This document shows, piece by piece, positions 17,786-27,430 of a stretch of 64,000 nt of DNA. The position numbers and the translations under genes are program-made. The notes under the pieces are model-generated. The model saw only the letters and a program-made list of their open reading frames with translations, ran no database searches and was not told the DNA's origin. The DNA is from Pseudomonas serboccidentalis (GTDB taxonomy: Bacteria > Pseudomonadota > Gammaproteobacteria > Pseudomonadales > Pseudomonadaceae): the NCBI RefSeq assembly GCF_028830055.1, contig NZ_CP101655.1, positions 620,001-684,000 on the forward strand, read 5' to 3'. Position 1 is the first letter of the stretch. Each line of letters starts with the position of its first letter.

Positions 17786-18086
17786 TAGGGAGGGTATCAA
17801 AGGGGTTGATCGGCGAATCCGGACGGATCCGGCGGCTATTCTAGACTTCGCCATGAACTTGGGAAGGGGGGCGCGAAAGTATTTTTTTGTAGCCGGGTTT
17901 TGCCGTGAAAGCCCCGGTTTATGGGGGATTTCAGTGTTATCAAGGGCTTACGTTTCGTTACAGTGCCATGGCCCGTCATCAGGCTGACGAATGATCACAG
18001 ACAGCCCCGTCAGGCGTGTCTAGATTGCAGGTTCCGGGCTCGGATGCGACGGCAGTGAAGCCCTATAACAATAAAGAGACGGACCC

Positions 18087-19436
18087 ATGCAGAACTCGAC
18101 CCAAGCGGCGAATGCCTGGCGCATTCTGTTCCTGTTGTTCCTGGCCAACCTGTTCAACTTCTTCGACCGCACCATTCCGGCGATCATCATCGAGCCGATC
18201 CGCATGGAATGGCACCTCAGCGACTTTCAACTGGGGATCGTCGGCACCGCGTTCACCCTGGTGTATGCGATTGCCGGTCTGCCGTTGGGGCGCATGGCCG
18301 ACACCGGTTCGCGCAGCAAACTGATGGGCTGGGGTCTGGCGACCTGGAGTGCGCTGACGGCGGTCAACGGACTGGTCGGCAGCTTCTGGAGTTTCCTGCT
18401 GGTGCGCATGGGCATCGGCATTGGCGAAGCCAGTTACGCACCGGCGGCCAACTCATTGATCGGCGACCTGTTCCCGGCGCACCGCCGGGCTCGGGCCATG
18501 GGCATTTTCATGCTCGGTCTGCCGCTGGGGCTGCTGCTGGCGTTTTTCACCATCGGCGCGATGGTCAAGGCGTTCGACAGCTGGCGCGCGCCGTTCTTTA
18601 TTGCGGCGGTGCCGGGGCTGATCCTCGCGGTGTTCATGTTCTTCATCAAGGAGCCCAAACGCGGCGCGGCAGAAACCGTGCAGGTGTCCCAGGAGAAAGT
18701 CGACAAGCCGATCCGCCGCGTGCTCGCCGTGCCGACGTTCCTGTGGCTGGTGATGGCAGGTTTGTGCTTCAACTTCGCCACCTACGCCTGTAACTCGTTT
18801 CTGGTGCCGATGCTGCAGCGATATTTCCTGATGCCGTTGCAGGAGGCGGCGGTGGCGACCGGGGTGATTGTCGGTATCACCGGGTTGATCGGCCTGACCC
18901 TCGGCGGCTGGATCGCCGACAAGATCCATCAACGGATCGCCAACGGCCGGCTGCTGTTTGCCGGCTTCAGCCTGATCATTTCGACCCTGTGCACCGCGTG
19001 GGCACTGCATGCCGGGCGCGTCGAGATCGGCGTGTTCGTCGCGGTGTTCAGCGTCGGCTGGCTGTTTGCCTATAACTTCTACACCTGCGTGTACACGGCG
19101 ATTCAGGACGTGGTCGAGCCGCGCCTGCGGGCCACGGCGATGGCGCTGTTCTTTGCCGGGCTGTACCTGCTTGGCGGCGGACTGGGGCCGGTGGTGGTGG
19201 GCGCCTTGTCCGATCACTTTGCCCAATCGGCAATGCTTTCGGCGGGAGCGGAACAGATGACCGAGGCGTTCAAGGCCGTGGGACTGCATGACGCCATGTA
19301 CCTGATACCGGTGGCGCTGTTCTTTACCATGGTGTTTCTGTTTCTCGCGGCGCGGTGTTTTGTGCGCGATGCGCAGCGGATGAAGGAGGGACTGGTGGCG
19401 GTGGTTGAGCCTGATGTTGCAGCGGCGACTGCTTAA
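18087..19436 (+). CDS. MFS transporter, spinster-like
   Basis: 449 aa with 12 hydrophobic segments. The first helix reads LFLANLFNFFDRTIPAIII, typical of spinster-type major facilitators, and loop 2-3 has GRMADTGSRSKLMG. The helix 4-5 region has RMGIGIGEASYAPAANSLI. A second motif set GGWIADKIHQR lies after helix 8. The ribosome site AGAGACGGA stands just upstream. Substrate unknown; relatives carry lipids or organic acids. It ends at a REP pair and a bidirectional terminator shared with rapA. Confidence 0.88.
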   Translation: MQNSTQAANAWRILFLLFLANLFNFFDRTIPAIIIEPIRMEWHLSDFQLGIVGTAFTLVYAIAGLPLGRMADTGSRSKLMGWGLATWSALTAVNGLVGSFWSFLLVRMGIGIGEASYAPAANSLIGDLFPAHRRARAMGIFMLGLPLGLLLAFFTIGAMVKAFDSWRAPFFIAAVPGLILAVFMFFIKEPKRGAAETVQVSQEKVDKPIRRVLAVPTFLWLVMAGLCFNFATYACNSFLVPMLQRYFLMPLQEAAVATGVIVGITGLIGLTLGGWIADKIHQRIANGRLLFAGFSLIISTLCTAWALHAGRVEIGVFVAVFSVGWLFAYNFYTCVYTAIQDVVEPRLRATAMALFFAGLYLLGGGLGPVVVGALSDHFAQSAMLSAGAEQMTEAFKAVGLHDAMYLIPVALFFTMVFLFLAARCFVRDAQRMKEGLVAVVEPDVAAATA

Positions 19437-19440
19437 GATC

Positions 19441-19517
19441 AAAAGATCGCAGCCTTCGGCAGCTCCTACATTGGAATGCGATCCTCTGTAGGAGCTGCCG
19501 AAGGCTGCGATCTTTGT
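19441..19517. repeat. Paired REP-like palindrome (class B)
   Basis: Arms AGATCGCAGCCTTCGGCAGC and its complement, each bordered by TCCTACA/TGTAGGA, with a short centre. Class B differs in sequence from class A elements but has the same paired design. It sits between the MFS gene and the shared terminator. Confidence 0.85.
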
Positions 19518-19531
19518 TTTTTGCCCTGAAC

Positions 19532-19560
19532 AAAAAGGCCCGCATCACTGCGGGCCTTTT
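19532..19560. terminator. Bidirectional terminator between MFS gene and rapA
   Basis: Stem AAAAAGGCCCGCA / TGCGGGCCTTTT with a 4-base loop TCAC gives T-runs on both strands, ending the convergent MFS and rapA transcripts. Confidence 0.88.
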
Positions 19561-19585
19561 CATTTATAGCGGTGGAGCAGAGGGC

Positions 19586-22432
19586 TTAACCCGCCACCAA
19601 CACCCGGATCGCTTCCAGGCGCAGCGCCGCTTTGTCCAGCATCGCCAGACCCTGTTCACGCTGCTTGCGCAACGCATCCAGTTCGCTGTCACGCACGGTC
19701 GGGTTGACCGCTTGCAACGCGGTCAGGCGTGCCAGTTCTTCGTCGGTGTCGGCGGCCAGACGACGACGGGCCTCGGCCACGCGTTCGGCGTGACGCGGGG
19801 TGATCTTGTCTTCACCGGCGTTGATCCGTGGCGTCAGCTGATCGCGCTGGGCCTGGATGAACTTGTTGGCGCTGGCACGCGGCACGCTTTCGAGTTGATC
19901 GTTCAGGGTTTCGAACGAGACCCGTGGCGACAGGTCGTTGCCGTTGGCGTCGAGCAGGCAGCGCAGGGCGGCCGGCGGCAGGTAGCGGCCCAGTTGCAGC
20001 GAACGCGGCGCGACCACTTCGCTGACGTAGAGCAGTTCCAGCAGCACGGTGCCCGGTTTCAGCGCCTTGTTCTTGATCAGCGCGACGGCGGTGTTGCCCA
20101 TCGAGCCGGACAGAACGAGGTCCATGCCGCCTTGCACCATCGGGTGTTCCCAGGTGATGAACTGCATGTCTTCGCGCGACAGCGCCTGGTTGCGGTCGTA
20201 GGTGATGGTCACGCCTTCGTCGTCGCCCAGTGGGAAGCTGGCGTCGAGCATCTTCTCGCTCGGCTTGAGGATCAGGGCGTTTTCCGAATGGTCCTCGCTG
20301 TCGATGCCGAACGCGTCGAACAGGGTTTCCATGTAGATCGGCAGGGCGAACTGGTCGTCCTGCTCAAGGATCGCTTCGACCAGCGCGTCACCTTCGCCAG
20401 CGCCGCCGGAGTTGAGTTCCAGCAGACGGTCACGACCGGTGTGCAGCTCTTGTTCCAGGCGCTCGCGCTCGGTGCGTGCTTCGTCGATCAGCGCTTGCCA
20501 CTCGCCATCATCCGCTTCTTCGAGCAGCGGCAGCAGGCGTGGGCCGAACTGATGCTGCAAGGCGTTGCCGGTCGGGCAGGTGTTGAGGAACGCGTTCAGC
20601 GCTTCGTGGTACCACTGGAACAGGCGCTCTTGCGGGCTGGTTTCCAGATACGGCACATGCAGCTCGATGATGTGCTTCTGGCCGATCCGGTCGAGACGAC
20701 CGATGCGCTGCTCGAGCAGGTCCGGGTGCGACGGCAGATCGAACAGCACCAGGTGATGAGCGAACTGGAAGTTGCGACCTTCACTGCCGATTTCCGAGCA
20801 GATCAGCACCTGCGCGCCGAACTCTTCGTCGGCGAAGTAGGCGGCGGCGCGGTCACGCTCGAGGATGTTCATGCCTTCATGGAACACCGTGGCCGGGATG
20901 CCGGAACGTACGCGCAGAGCGTCTTCCAGATCCATCGCGGTTTCGGCGTGGGCGCAGATCACCAGCACTTTGGTGCGCTTGAGCATTTTCAGCTGATCGA
21001 TCAGCCACTCGACGCGCGGGTCGAATTTCCACCAGCGCTCTTCTTCGCTGGCGTCCGGCTGGGCCTGGAAGCTGACTTCCGGGTACAGCTCGGCGTGATC
21101 GCCCAGCGGCAGTTCGAGGTATTCGTCCGGGCACGGTAGCGGGTACGGGTGCAGTTTGCGTTCCGGGAAACCCTGCACTGCGGCGCGGGTGTTACGGAAC
21201 AGCACGCGGCCGGTGCCGTGACGGTCGAGCAGCTCACGCACCAGACGGGCGCTGGCTTCGGTATCGCCATCGTTGACCGCCGTCAGCAGGGCTTCGCCTT
21301 CGTTGCCGAGGAAACCGTGGATGGTCTTGTGCGCTTCCGGCGACAGGCGCCCCTTGTCGAGCAGTTCCTGAACGGCTTCGGCCACCGGGCGATAGTTGTC
21401 GCTCTCGGCGCGGAACGCGGCCAGGTCATGGAAACGGTTCGGGTCGAGCAAGCGCAGGCGGGCGAAGTGGCTGTCCTGACCGAGTTGTTCCGGGGTGGCG
21501 GTGAGCAGCAGCACGCCGGGAATCACTTCAGCCAGTTGCTCGACCAGCGAATACTCGGGGCTGGCTTTTTCTTCGTGCCAGACCAAGTGGTGTGCTTCGT
21601 CGACCACCAACAGATCCCAACCGGCGGCGAACAGCGCGTCCTGAGCCTTCTCGTCTTCGACCAGCCACTCCAGCGCGACCAGCGCCAACTGGGTGTCTTC
21701 GAACGGGTTGGTGGCATCGCTTTCGATGAAGCGTTCTTCGTCGAACAACGCCACTTGCAGGTTGAAGCGGCGGCGCATTTCCACCAGCCACTGGTGCTGC
21801 AGGTTTTCCGGAACCAGGATCAGCACGCGATTGGCGCGGCCCGACAGCAGTTGGCGATGGATCACCAGACCGGCTTCGATGGTTTTACCCAGACCCACTT
21901 CGTCCGCCAGCAGAACGCGCGGCGCGATGCGGTCGGCGACTTCACGGGCAATGTGCAGCTGGTGCGCGATCGGTTGCGCACGCACGCCGCCCAGGCCCCA
22001 GAGCGAGGACTGCAACTGGCGGCTGGTGTGTTCCAGGGTGTTGTAGCGCAGGGAGAACCACGCCAGCGGATCGATCTGCCCGGCGAACAGACGGTCGCTG
22101 GCCAGACGGAACTGGATGAAGTTCGACAGCTGGGTTTCCGGCAGGGTGACCGCTTCGTTCTGCCCGTTGAGGCCGTGATAGACCATCAGCCCGTCGACGT
22201 CGTCGACTTCGCGCACGGTCATCTTCCAGCCTTCGAAGTGAGTAATGGTGTCACCCGGCGAGAACCGCACGCGGGTGAGGGGCGCATTCCGTAGCGCGTA
22301 CTGGCGGGTTTCGCCAGTGGCCGGGTAAAGCACGGTCAACAAGCGGCCGTCCTGTGCCAGAACGGTGCCTAAACCAAGCTCTGCTTCGCTGTCACTGATC
22401 CAGCGTTGCCCCGGTTGATACTGCTGCGCCAT
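19586..22432 (-). CDS. rapA: RNA polymerase-associated ATPase RapA (HepA)
   Basis: 948 aa, close to the usual 968. The N-terminus (1-110) is the Tudor-like RNA polymerase-binding part ([14 protein letters not shown]). A Swi2/Snf2 ATPase follows with Walker A DEVGLGKT (177-184), DEAHH (278-282), [11 protein letters not shown], and helicase C motifs such as [20 protein letters not shown] and [14 protein letters not shown]. The C-terminal part after about 700 is the RapA-specific region. RapA recycles RNA polymerase after transcription. Its start ATG is followed downstream by family sequence [11 protein letters not shown]. It stands as a single unit. Confidence 0.97.
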   Translation of the reverse strand: MAQQYQPGQRWISDSEAELGLGTVLAQDGRLLTVLYPATGETRQYALRNAPLTRVRFSPGDTITHFEGWKMTVREVDDVDGLMVYHGLNGQNEAVTLPETQLSNFIQFRLASDRLFAGQIDPLAWFSLRYNTLEHTSRQLQSSLWGLGGVRAQPIAHQLHIAREVADRIAPRVLLADEVGLGKTIEAGLVIHRQLLSGRANRVLILVPENLQHQWLVEMRRRFNLQVALFDEERFIESDATNPFEDTQLALVALEWLVEDEKAQDALFAAGWDLLVVDEAHHLVWHEEKASPEYSLVEQLAEVIPGVLLLTATPEQLGQDSHFARLRLLDPNRFHDLAAFRAESDNYRPVAEAVQELLDKGRLSPEAHKTIHGFLGNEGEALLTAVNDGDTEASARLVRELLDRHGTGRVLFRNTRAAVQGFPERKLHPYPLPCPDEYLELPLGDHAELYPEVSFQAQPDASEEERWWKFDPRVEWLIDQLKMLKRTKVLVICAHAETAMDLEDALRVRSGIPATVFHEGMNILERDRAAAYFADEEFGAQVLICSEIGSEGRNFQFAHHLVLFDLPSHPDLLEQRIGRLDRIGQKHIIELHVPYLETSPQERLFQWYHEALNAFLNTCPTGNALQHQFGPRLLPLLEEADDGEWQALIDEARTERERLEQELHTGRDRLLELNSGGAGEGDALVEAILEQDDQFALPIYMETLFDAFGIDSEDHSENALILKPSEKMLDASFPLGDDEGVTITYDRNQALSREDMQFITWEHPMVQGGMDLVLSGSMGNTAVALIKNKALKPGTVLLELLYVSEVVAPRSLQLGRYLPPAALRCLLDANGNDLSPRVSFETLNDQLESVPRASANKFIQAQRDQLTPRINAGEDKITPRHAERVAEARRRLAADTDEELARLTALQAVNPTVRDSELDALRKQREQGLAMLDKAALRLEAIRVLVAG

Positions 22433-22673
22433 GCTGCCTGACTCCCACCTTGAAAAAGCGGGCTATCTTAACGGAATGAGGGCCCGAGGCCAAAGGATTA
22501 GGAGCAGTTGCGAGCTTTTAGCTGCAAGCTGCAAGTCGAGGCAGGTGGCGGTCATGCGTCGGTTTTTCGAAGGCGTGCGGCACCTGTGAGTGCCAACCCG
22601 GTCACAAGTTTGCGACCAGCGGCTCAAGCCAGCTTCGCCCAAGCCGATAGCCTGCTGACAGGAGACCCTTTAT

Positions 22674-23015
22674 ATGCTGCCACCGATGCTCCCCTTGAGC
22701 GCTGTGCCGATCACTTCCCAGCAGGATCCGATTCGCCAGCGGCCGGACATCCCTCCGGTGGTGCCGGTGCAGGAAAGCTCCAACGAAAGCACGATCGACC
22801 TGCAAAAACGCGATCCGGAAGAGGATCGACTGCTGGCGCGCGAAGAACAACGCCGCCAGCAGGAGCGTGATCGCCGCCGACGCGAAGCCGACGAAGACCC
22901 GGAAGAACACCTCGCCGTGCCTGGCACCGAACTCAATGCCGACAACACGGTGCCGGTGGTGCCGCTGATGGAAGATCAGCCGCGTCAGGGCTTGTGGGTC
23001 GATATCGAGATCTGA
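22674..23015 (+). CDS. Small charged conserved protein
   Basis: 113 aa from the ATG at 22674, with the ribosome site CAGGAGA ten bases upstream. The N-terminus is Pro-rich (MLPPMLPLSAVP), and the centre (about 40-75) is a highly charged helix with Glu/Arg pairs, for example LLAREEQRRQQERDRRRREA. It is likely a disordered or coiled-coil protein. I recall similar proteins in Pseudomonas, sometimes mislabelled aspartate-semialdehyde dehydrogenase; this sequence has no such enzyme motifs. Function unknown. It lies between rapA (divergent) and a 53-aa gene. Confidence 0.75.
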   Translation: MLPPMLPLSAVPITSQQDPIRQRPDIPPVVPVQESSNESTIDLQKRDPEEDRLLAREEQRRQQERDRRRREADEDPEEHLAVPGTELNADNTVPVVPLMEDQPRQGLWVDIEI

Positions 23016-23141
23016 ATCGGTTCATTTACATGAATTGTTGTAGAGCGGTGGCTGGTCAGCGCTGACGTCAGGCGGCATGATTGGCGCAGTCCTGCCGGCG
23101 ATGCGGCAGTTGTGATTTCTTCAAGCGATGCGCCCAACGCC

Positions 23142-23303
23142 ATGAGCCAAGATGACAAACTGATCGACCTCAGCACTGAACGCGCCAAGCGTGTGCATGA
23201 CCTCAACGAGAAACGCCTGAACGAAGTGCGCAAGGCCTTCGAACAGGCCATGCCGCTGGGAAAAACCCAGAAAAAGCCGAAAAAGAAACCGAAAAAGCGT
23301 TGA
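23142..23303 (+). CDS. Small conserved lysine-tailed protein
   Basis: 53 aa. MSQDDKLIDLSTERAKRVHD forms an amphipathic helix and the C-terminus is a run of Lys and Pro (KKPKKKPKKR). A GTG ten codons upstream (23112) is possible, but the segment it adds looks non-coding; no strong ribosome site decides between them. The pattern of conserved small Pseudomonas proteins and the basic tail suggest nucleic-acid or membrane contact, which is inference only. Confidence 0.65.
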   Translation: MSQDDKLIDLSTERAKRVHDLNEKRLNEVRKAFEQAMPLGKTQKKPKKKPKKR

Positions 23304-23451
23304 TCTCCCTCCGCATCCGTTGATGCAGGTCAGTTATTTTCCCGCCTTTACCTTCTGTGTTGACCGGACTTGATCCTGGTCAATTTCTGCGCCTGCGTGA
23401 TTGGTTAACTTAGTTCCATCGCAGCAAAGCAGGGGCCGGGAGGCCACAGTC

Positions 23452-23565
23452 ATGTTTTTCGATAACGTGGTGTTTGCCGGGGTTCTGACCGTGGGGCTCA
23501 TGGTTCTGTTTTTTGCAGGGTTTGGATTTTTTATCTGGAAGGATGCGAATAAGCGCAAGAAGTAG
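23452..23565 (+). CDS. ccoM: cbb3-type cytochrome oxidase small subunit CcoM
   Basis: 37 aa, shorter than most gene finders accept. It reads MFFDNVVFAGVLTVGLMVLF, then a single transmembrane helix ending in FFIWKDANKRKK. From memory this nearly matches the P. stutzeri CcoM subunit (MFVDNVV-AGV-TVGLM ... FIWKDAHKKS), a single-helix stability subunit of cbb3 cytochrome c oxidase. A ribosome site GGGAGG stands 9 bases upstream and a strong terminator follows at 23601, so it is an independent transcription unit. The main ccoNOP genes are not in this window. Confidence 0.85.
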   Translation: MFFDNVVFAGVLTVGLMVLFFAGFGFFIWKDANKRKK

Positions 23566-23600
23566 GTCTTTCTGGATTTGATGAGCACGCAAGGCATTTT

Positions 23601-23626
23601 GGGCAACTTCGGTTGCCCTTTTTTTT
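23601..23626 (+). terminator. Rho-independent terminator of ccoM
   Basis: Stem GGGCAAC / GTTGCCC with a TTCG tetraloop followed by eight T residues, 35 bp after the ccoM stop. Confidence 0.93.
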
Positions 23627-23675
23627 GTCTTCTTGGCGGCCTTTGGGCCGACCAGGCTCTTGGGGTTCTGGGTGA

Positions 23676-23940
23676 ATATCCGTTTTTGTGGGTGTTGCTG
23701 ATTACGGTTCCGCCCTTACGGCGGGTCACCTTTTTCAAACGCCAAAAAGGTAACCGAAAAGGCTTGCTCCTGCGTTCGGCCCTCGCAGGCTCGGGTTCCT
23801 TCGCTGCGGGATCAATCCGGGCGCAGCGGCTCCGGTTTGCTTCGCTGCACCTCCTTCCGCTGTGTACGACTGCGTCGTACGGTCGCTGCGCTCCCACGCC
23901 CGGATCAATCCCTCCACTCAGCCTTCCGACGTCGCCTTAC
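23676..23940 (+). repeat. Long intergenic repeat, left copy of an inverted pair
   Basis: A non-coding block starting ATATCCGTTTTTGTGGGTG with CGCCCTTACGGCGGGTCACC, AAACGCCAAAAAGG and TTTGCTTCGCTGCACCTCC. A diverged copy runs in reverse orientation at about 25040-25309. Small open frames cross it but none looks real. Confidence 0.7.
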
Positions 23941-24745
23941 AGATCAAGAGCTGCAGCCGAGCTTGCGCTCATCCTGTTGAGTGGTGAAGAGCTTGCGTTC
24001 GGCTTTTGATCTTCTGTAGGAGTGAGCCTGCTCGCGATGGCGGCCTACGAGCCGACCAATTTCTTGGCGCTGAAAAATCTCCTGTAGGAGCTGCCGAAGG
24101 CTGCGATCTTTGGGTTTTGATCTCATGCCCCTTCGGCACACCGTAGCTCGGGAACCCCGAGCCCCAGCGAGCGGGTCGTACGCTGGGGCTTAAGATCAAG
24201 AGCTGCAGCCGAGCTAACGCTCATCCTGTTGAGTGGTGAAGAGCTTGCATTCGGCTTTTGATCTTCTGTAGGAGTGAGCCTGCTCGCGATGGCGGCCTAC
24301 GAGCCGACCAATTTCTTGGCGCTGAAAAATCTCCTGTTGGAGCTGCCGAAGGCTGCGATCTTTGGCTTTGGTTTTTGACCTTCAGCCCCTTCGGCACACC
24401 GTAGCTCGGGAACCCCGAGCCCCAGCGAGCGGGCCGTACGCTGGGGCCTTAAGATCAAGAGCTGCAGCCGAGCTAACGCTCATCCTGTTGAGTGGTGAAG
24501 AGCTTGCGTTCGGTTTTTGATCTTCTGTAGGAGTGAGCCTGCTCGCGATGGCGGCCTACGGGCCGACCAATTTCTTGGCGCTGAAAAATCTCCTGTAGGA
24601 GCTGCCGAAGGCTGCGATCTTTGGCTTTTGATCTCATGCCCCTTCGACACACCGTAGCTCGGGAACCCCGAGCCCCAGCGAGCGGGCCGTACGCTGGGGC
24701 CTTAAGATCAAGAGCTGCAGCCGAGCTAACGCTCATCCTGTTGAG
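23941..24745 (+). repeat. Tandem array of a ~255-bp unit, three copies plus a partial fourth
   Basis: Units begin with AGATCAAGAGCTGCAGCCGA at 23941, 24193, 24452 and 24705, spacing 252, 259 and 253 bp. Each of the three full units contains a class A REP-like half (GTAGGAGTGAGCCTGCTCGC), a class B half (GGAGCTGCCGAAGGCTGCGA), and a segment around ACCGTAGCTCGGGAACCCC that ends in GTACGCTGGGGC. Copies differ by only a few bases, so the duplication is recent or kept uniform by conversion. Confidence 0.88.
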
Positions 24746-25039
24746 AGGGGCGGCTGCGCCGCATGGGCTTACACAAATCAAAACTGTAGGAGCCAGCCTG
24801 CTGGCGATGGCGGCCTGACAGCCGACCAATTTCTGGCAGGAATGCTCAATCTTTGTGGGAGCTGGCTTGCCAGCGATGGCGGTCTACGCTCCGACCAAGC
24901 TCTAACTGAGCGGCCTCATTCCAACTGTGGGAGCTTGCTCGCGAAGGCGTCCAATCTGCCAATTAATCTCTAACTGAATACGTCCAATCCCATGTAGGAG
25001 CTGCCGAAGGCTGCGATCTTTTGATCTGCTTTGGCTTTG
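24746..25039. repeat. Mixed cluster of single REP-like halves
   Basis: At least four different REP-like units occur here in direct orientation: GGAGCCAGCCTGCTGGCGAT (from about 24789), GGAGCTGGCTTGCCAGCGAT (from about 24859), GGAGCTTGCTCGCGAAGGCG (from about 24929), and the class B unit near 24993. No gene is evident. Confidence 0.7.
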
Positions 25040-25309
25040 GCTTTTGATGTGGCTTTTGATCTTCAGCCCCTTCGGCAGGCCGAGCGAAGGTGTTCATCAG
25101 GGGAGAGGCGCGCAGCCGCATACATCGAGAGCAGGTGCAGCGAAGCAAACCGTAGGCGATGCCCCCTGATGGACACCGTAGCGAGGTGCCGAACGCCGGG
25201 GCAAAGCCTTTTGGGTTATTTTTTCGCTGGGCCGGCATTCCGGCGTTTGGAAAAAGTGACTCGCTGTAAGAGCAAAACCGCCAGCGGCAACACCCACAGC
25301 AACGGATAT
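25040..25309 (-). repeat. Long intergenic repeat, right copy of the inverted pair
   Basis: Read on the minus strand from 25309 it begins ATATCCGTTGCTGTGGGTG, then has CTTACAGCGAGTCAC, AAACGCCGG, GGCGTTCGGC and GTTTGCTTCGCTGCACCTG in the same order as the left copy at 23676-23940. The two copies have diverged, but the order of landmarks is preserved. Confidence 0.7.
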
Positions 25310-25325
25310 GCTCATAAATCCAAAC

Positions 25326-25360
25326 CCAAAAAAAAGCGCGATCCTTAAGAATCGCGCCTT
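25326..25360. terminator. Terminator downstream of the Pit phosphate transporter gene
   Basis: Stem GCGCGAT / ATCGCGC (25336-25342 and 25351-25357) with A-rich sequence on the left gives a T-run for the minus-strand pit transcript. Confidence 0.85.
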
Positions 25361-25379
25361 TCTCATGTGCTGCGGTTTA

Positions 25380-26855
25380 TCAACTACCCAACGCCTTCGA
25401 CGCCAGCCAGAACAAACCAGCCGACAGCGCCACAGTCGCCGGCAGGGTCAACACCCAAGCCAGCAAAATGGTGCGCACGGTGCCACCTTGCAGACCGCTC
25501 TTGTTAGCAACCATGGTGCCCGCCACGCCCGAGGACAGGACGTGGGTGGTCGACACCGGCAAGCTGAAGATGTTGGCCAGGCCGATCATGCTCGCGGCGG
25601 TGATCTGGGCCGACATGCCTTGGGCATAGGTCATGCCTTGCTTGCCGATCTTCTCGCCGATGGTCAGTACCACGCGTTTCCAGCCGATCATGGTACCCAG
25701 GCCCAGGGCCAGGGCGACCGCCAGAATCACCCAGAACGGGGCGTATTCGGTGGTGGTGGTCAGGTCTTTGCGCAGTTTGTCCAGGTCAGCCTTTTCACGG
25801 GCTTCAAGGCCTGGCAGCTTGGCGACTTTCTTCGCGGTGTCGTCCAGGCACAGCAGGTAGCGACGGACTTCGATGCGGCTGTCGGCCGGCAGCGAGTGGT
25901 AGTCCGAGACACCTTTAAGCGTGTGCAGCAGGGCGGAAATGGTCGGTTCGGTCTGCTGCGGGTTGCAGCGGAATTTCTCCGGCAGGTCGCCTTCTACGCT
26001 TTTGCCCAAGGCCAGGAACTCGCCGAGGGTGGAGGCGTTGCGCTGGTAGAACTGGCTCAGGTGCAGGGTCGCATCGCGAGTGCGTTCGATCTGGTAAGTG
26101 GTGCTGTTCAAGTCGAGGACGAACTGCGCCGGCACGATGCCGATCAGTACCAGCATGATCAGGCCGATGCCTTTCTGACCATCGTTGGAACCGTGCACGA
26201 AGCTCATGGCCATCGCCGACATCACCAATACCAGGCGATTCCAGAACGGCGGGTGCTTCTTGTCGTCGATCTTGCGGCGCTGTTCCGGCGTCTTGTGCAT
26301 CTTCGACAGCGGGCGCCACCATTTCAGGCCGATCAGCACCAGGGCCGCGACCAGAAAACCGGCCATTGGCGAGAACACCAGCGAGGCGCCGATGTCGATC
26401 GCTTTCTGCCAGTTCACGCCGTCGGCCAGCGGAATGTCGTTGATCAGGGCGTTGGCCAGGCCGACACCGAGGATCGAGCCGATCAGGGTGTGCGAACTCG
26501 ACGCCGGGATACCGAAGTACCAGGTGCCCAGGTTCCAGGCGATGGCTGCGGCGAGCAACGAGAACACCATCGCCAGGCCATGGCCGGTGTTCACATTGAT
26601 CAGCAGTTCCACCGGCAGCAGGTGAACAATGGCATACGCCACGCCAACGCCGCCCAGCAACACGCCGAGGAAATTGAACACACCGGAGAAGAACACCGCC
26701 AGGTGAGGCGGCATGGCTTTGGTGTAGATAACAGTGGCTACCGCGTTAGCGGTGTCATGAAATCCATTGATGAACTCGAAGGCGAGGACAAACGTCAGGG
26801 CGAGCAAGAGGCTCACAAGCACCCAAGCATCCAGTCCGCTGAATAAATCGATCAT
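25380..26855 (-). CDS. pit: Low-affinity inorganic phosphate transporter, Pit family
   Basis: 491 aa with about ten hydrophobic segments. The two PiT signature repeats are clear: FEFINGFHDTANAVATVIYT near the N-terminus with GIPASSSHTLIGSILG, and the second half with SFVHGSNDGQKGIG and LPVSTTHVLSSGVAG. A cytoplasmic loop of about 130 residues lies between the halves (residues 260-390). It imports phosphate with a proton or as a metal-phosphate complex. Nothing in its neighbourhood suggests Pho control; I saw no clear Pho box upstream. Confidence 0.95.
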   Translation of the reverse strand: MIDLFSGLDAWVLVSLLLALTFVLAFEFINGFHDTANAVATVIYTKAMPPHLAVFFSGVFNFLGVLLGGVGVAYAIVHLLPVELLINVNTGHGLAMVFSLLAAAIAWNLGTWYFGIPASSSHTLIGSILGVGLANALINDIPLADGVNWQKAIDIGASLVFSPMAGFLVAALVLIGLKWWRPLSKMHKTPEQRRKIDDKKHPPFWNRLVLVMSAMAMSFVHGSNDGQKGIGLIMLVLIGIVPAQFVLDLNSTTYQIERTRDATLHLSQFYQRNASTLGEFLALGKSVEGDLPEKFRCNPQQTEPTISALLHTLKGVSDYHSLPADSRIEVRRYLLCLDDTAKKVAKLPGLEAREKADLDKLRKDLTTTTEYAPFWVILAVALALGLGTMIGWKRVVLTIGEKIGKQGMTYAQGMSAQITAASMIGLANIFSLPVSTTHVLSSGVAGTMVANKSGLQGGTVRTILLAWVLTLPATVALSAGLFWLASKALGS

Positions 26856-27229
26856 GAAGGTTTTCTGACCCGGTCATAAGGGGGCGCGATTATGCCAGAA
26901 AAGACTGGAAATCGATCCCCTACCTGCTCATCGGTTGCCTACTTCAACGAATTAAATTGTTGCAAGGTGCAATGGCCGAGTGTTTTGCAGGGTTTTGCAA
27001 GTGACTGATTAGCTTATAAAAACAGCGATCGACCGAGGGTTTTGCCGAGGCCGGAGACGGCTCAAACGCTTGTGTGAAATATCTCTGAAACCTGTACGAC
27101 ACGCTCCATTACCGTGCAGGACGGGGAATTGGCCGCTGCCCGCGGGTAGCGGGCGCGCAAGGCATCGTCGCGTCACCGCGCTTGTAACCGGTGCCGACGC
27201 AGACCCTCGAAAAACTCAGGATCGCCCGT
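26856..27229. other. Intergenic region upstream of pit, no gene seen
   Basis: 374 bp. It should contain the pit promoter. It holds a small GC-rich hairpin near 27138-27160 (GCTGCCCGCGGGTAGC) and an AT-rich stretch near 26945-27025. I see no convincing ORF, RNA gene or repeat. Confidence 0.5.
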
Positions 27230-27430
27230 TCATGGCTCTTCGGTTTTGAGTTCTTCTTCCATCTTTTTCAGTTCTTGCTGGAAAACCTGATCCTGAACAG
27301 TGGGGCGTTTGCGCCATGCCTTGCGTTCCGGTTCGGGTTGAGCGGCGTAGGTGGTGACTTCCCCGCCGTAAACTTCCTTGTAACGTTGTTCCTGGCGCTC
27401 AAGTTCCGCGCGCAGTTCGTCTTTCGTCAC
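27230..27430 (-). CDS. Small conserved hypothetical protein, GTG start
   Basis: 66 aa from a GTG at 27430, preceded by AGGTAG at a good distance. The sequence [20 protein letters not shown] is helical and charged; the C-terminus ([16 protein letters not shown]) is a second acidic helix. The frame stays open upstream to 27559, but that part looks like non-coding sequence. No known domain; conserved small proteins of this type occur in Pseudomonas. Function unknown. Confidence 0.7.
   Translation of the reverse strand: MTKDELRAELERQEQRYKEVYGGEVTTYAAQPEPERKAWRKRPTVQDQVFQQELKKMEEELKTEEP

Noticed and set aside
23578..24009. 143-aa frame in the repeat island
   Set aside because: It runs through the ccoM terminator and the long repeat, changes composition midway and has no ribosome site.
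23941..24745. Tandem repeats as a possible CRISPR array
   Set aside because: Units are about 255 bp and nearly identical throughout; there are no short repeats with unique spacers and no cas genes.
24473..24829. 118-aa minus-strand frame across the tandem repeat
   Set aside because: Frames like this recur in each repeat copy because the DNA is repeated, not because a protein is conserved.
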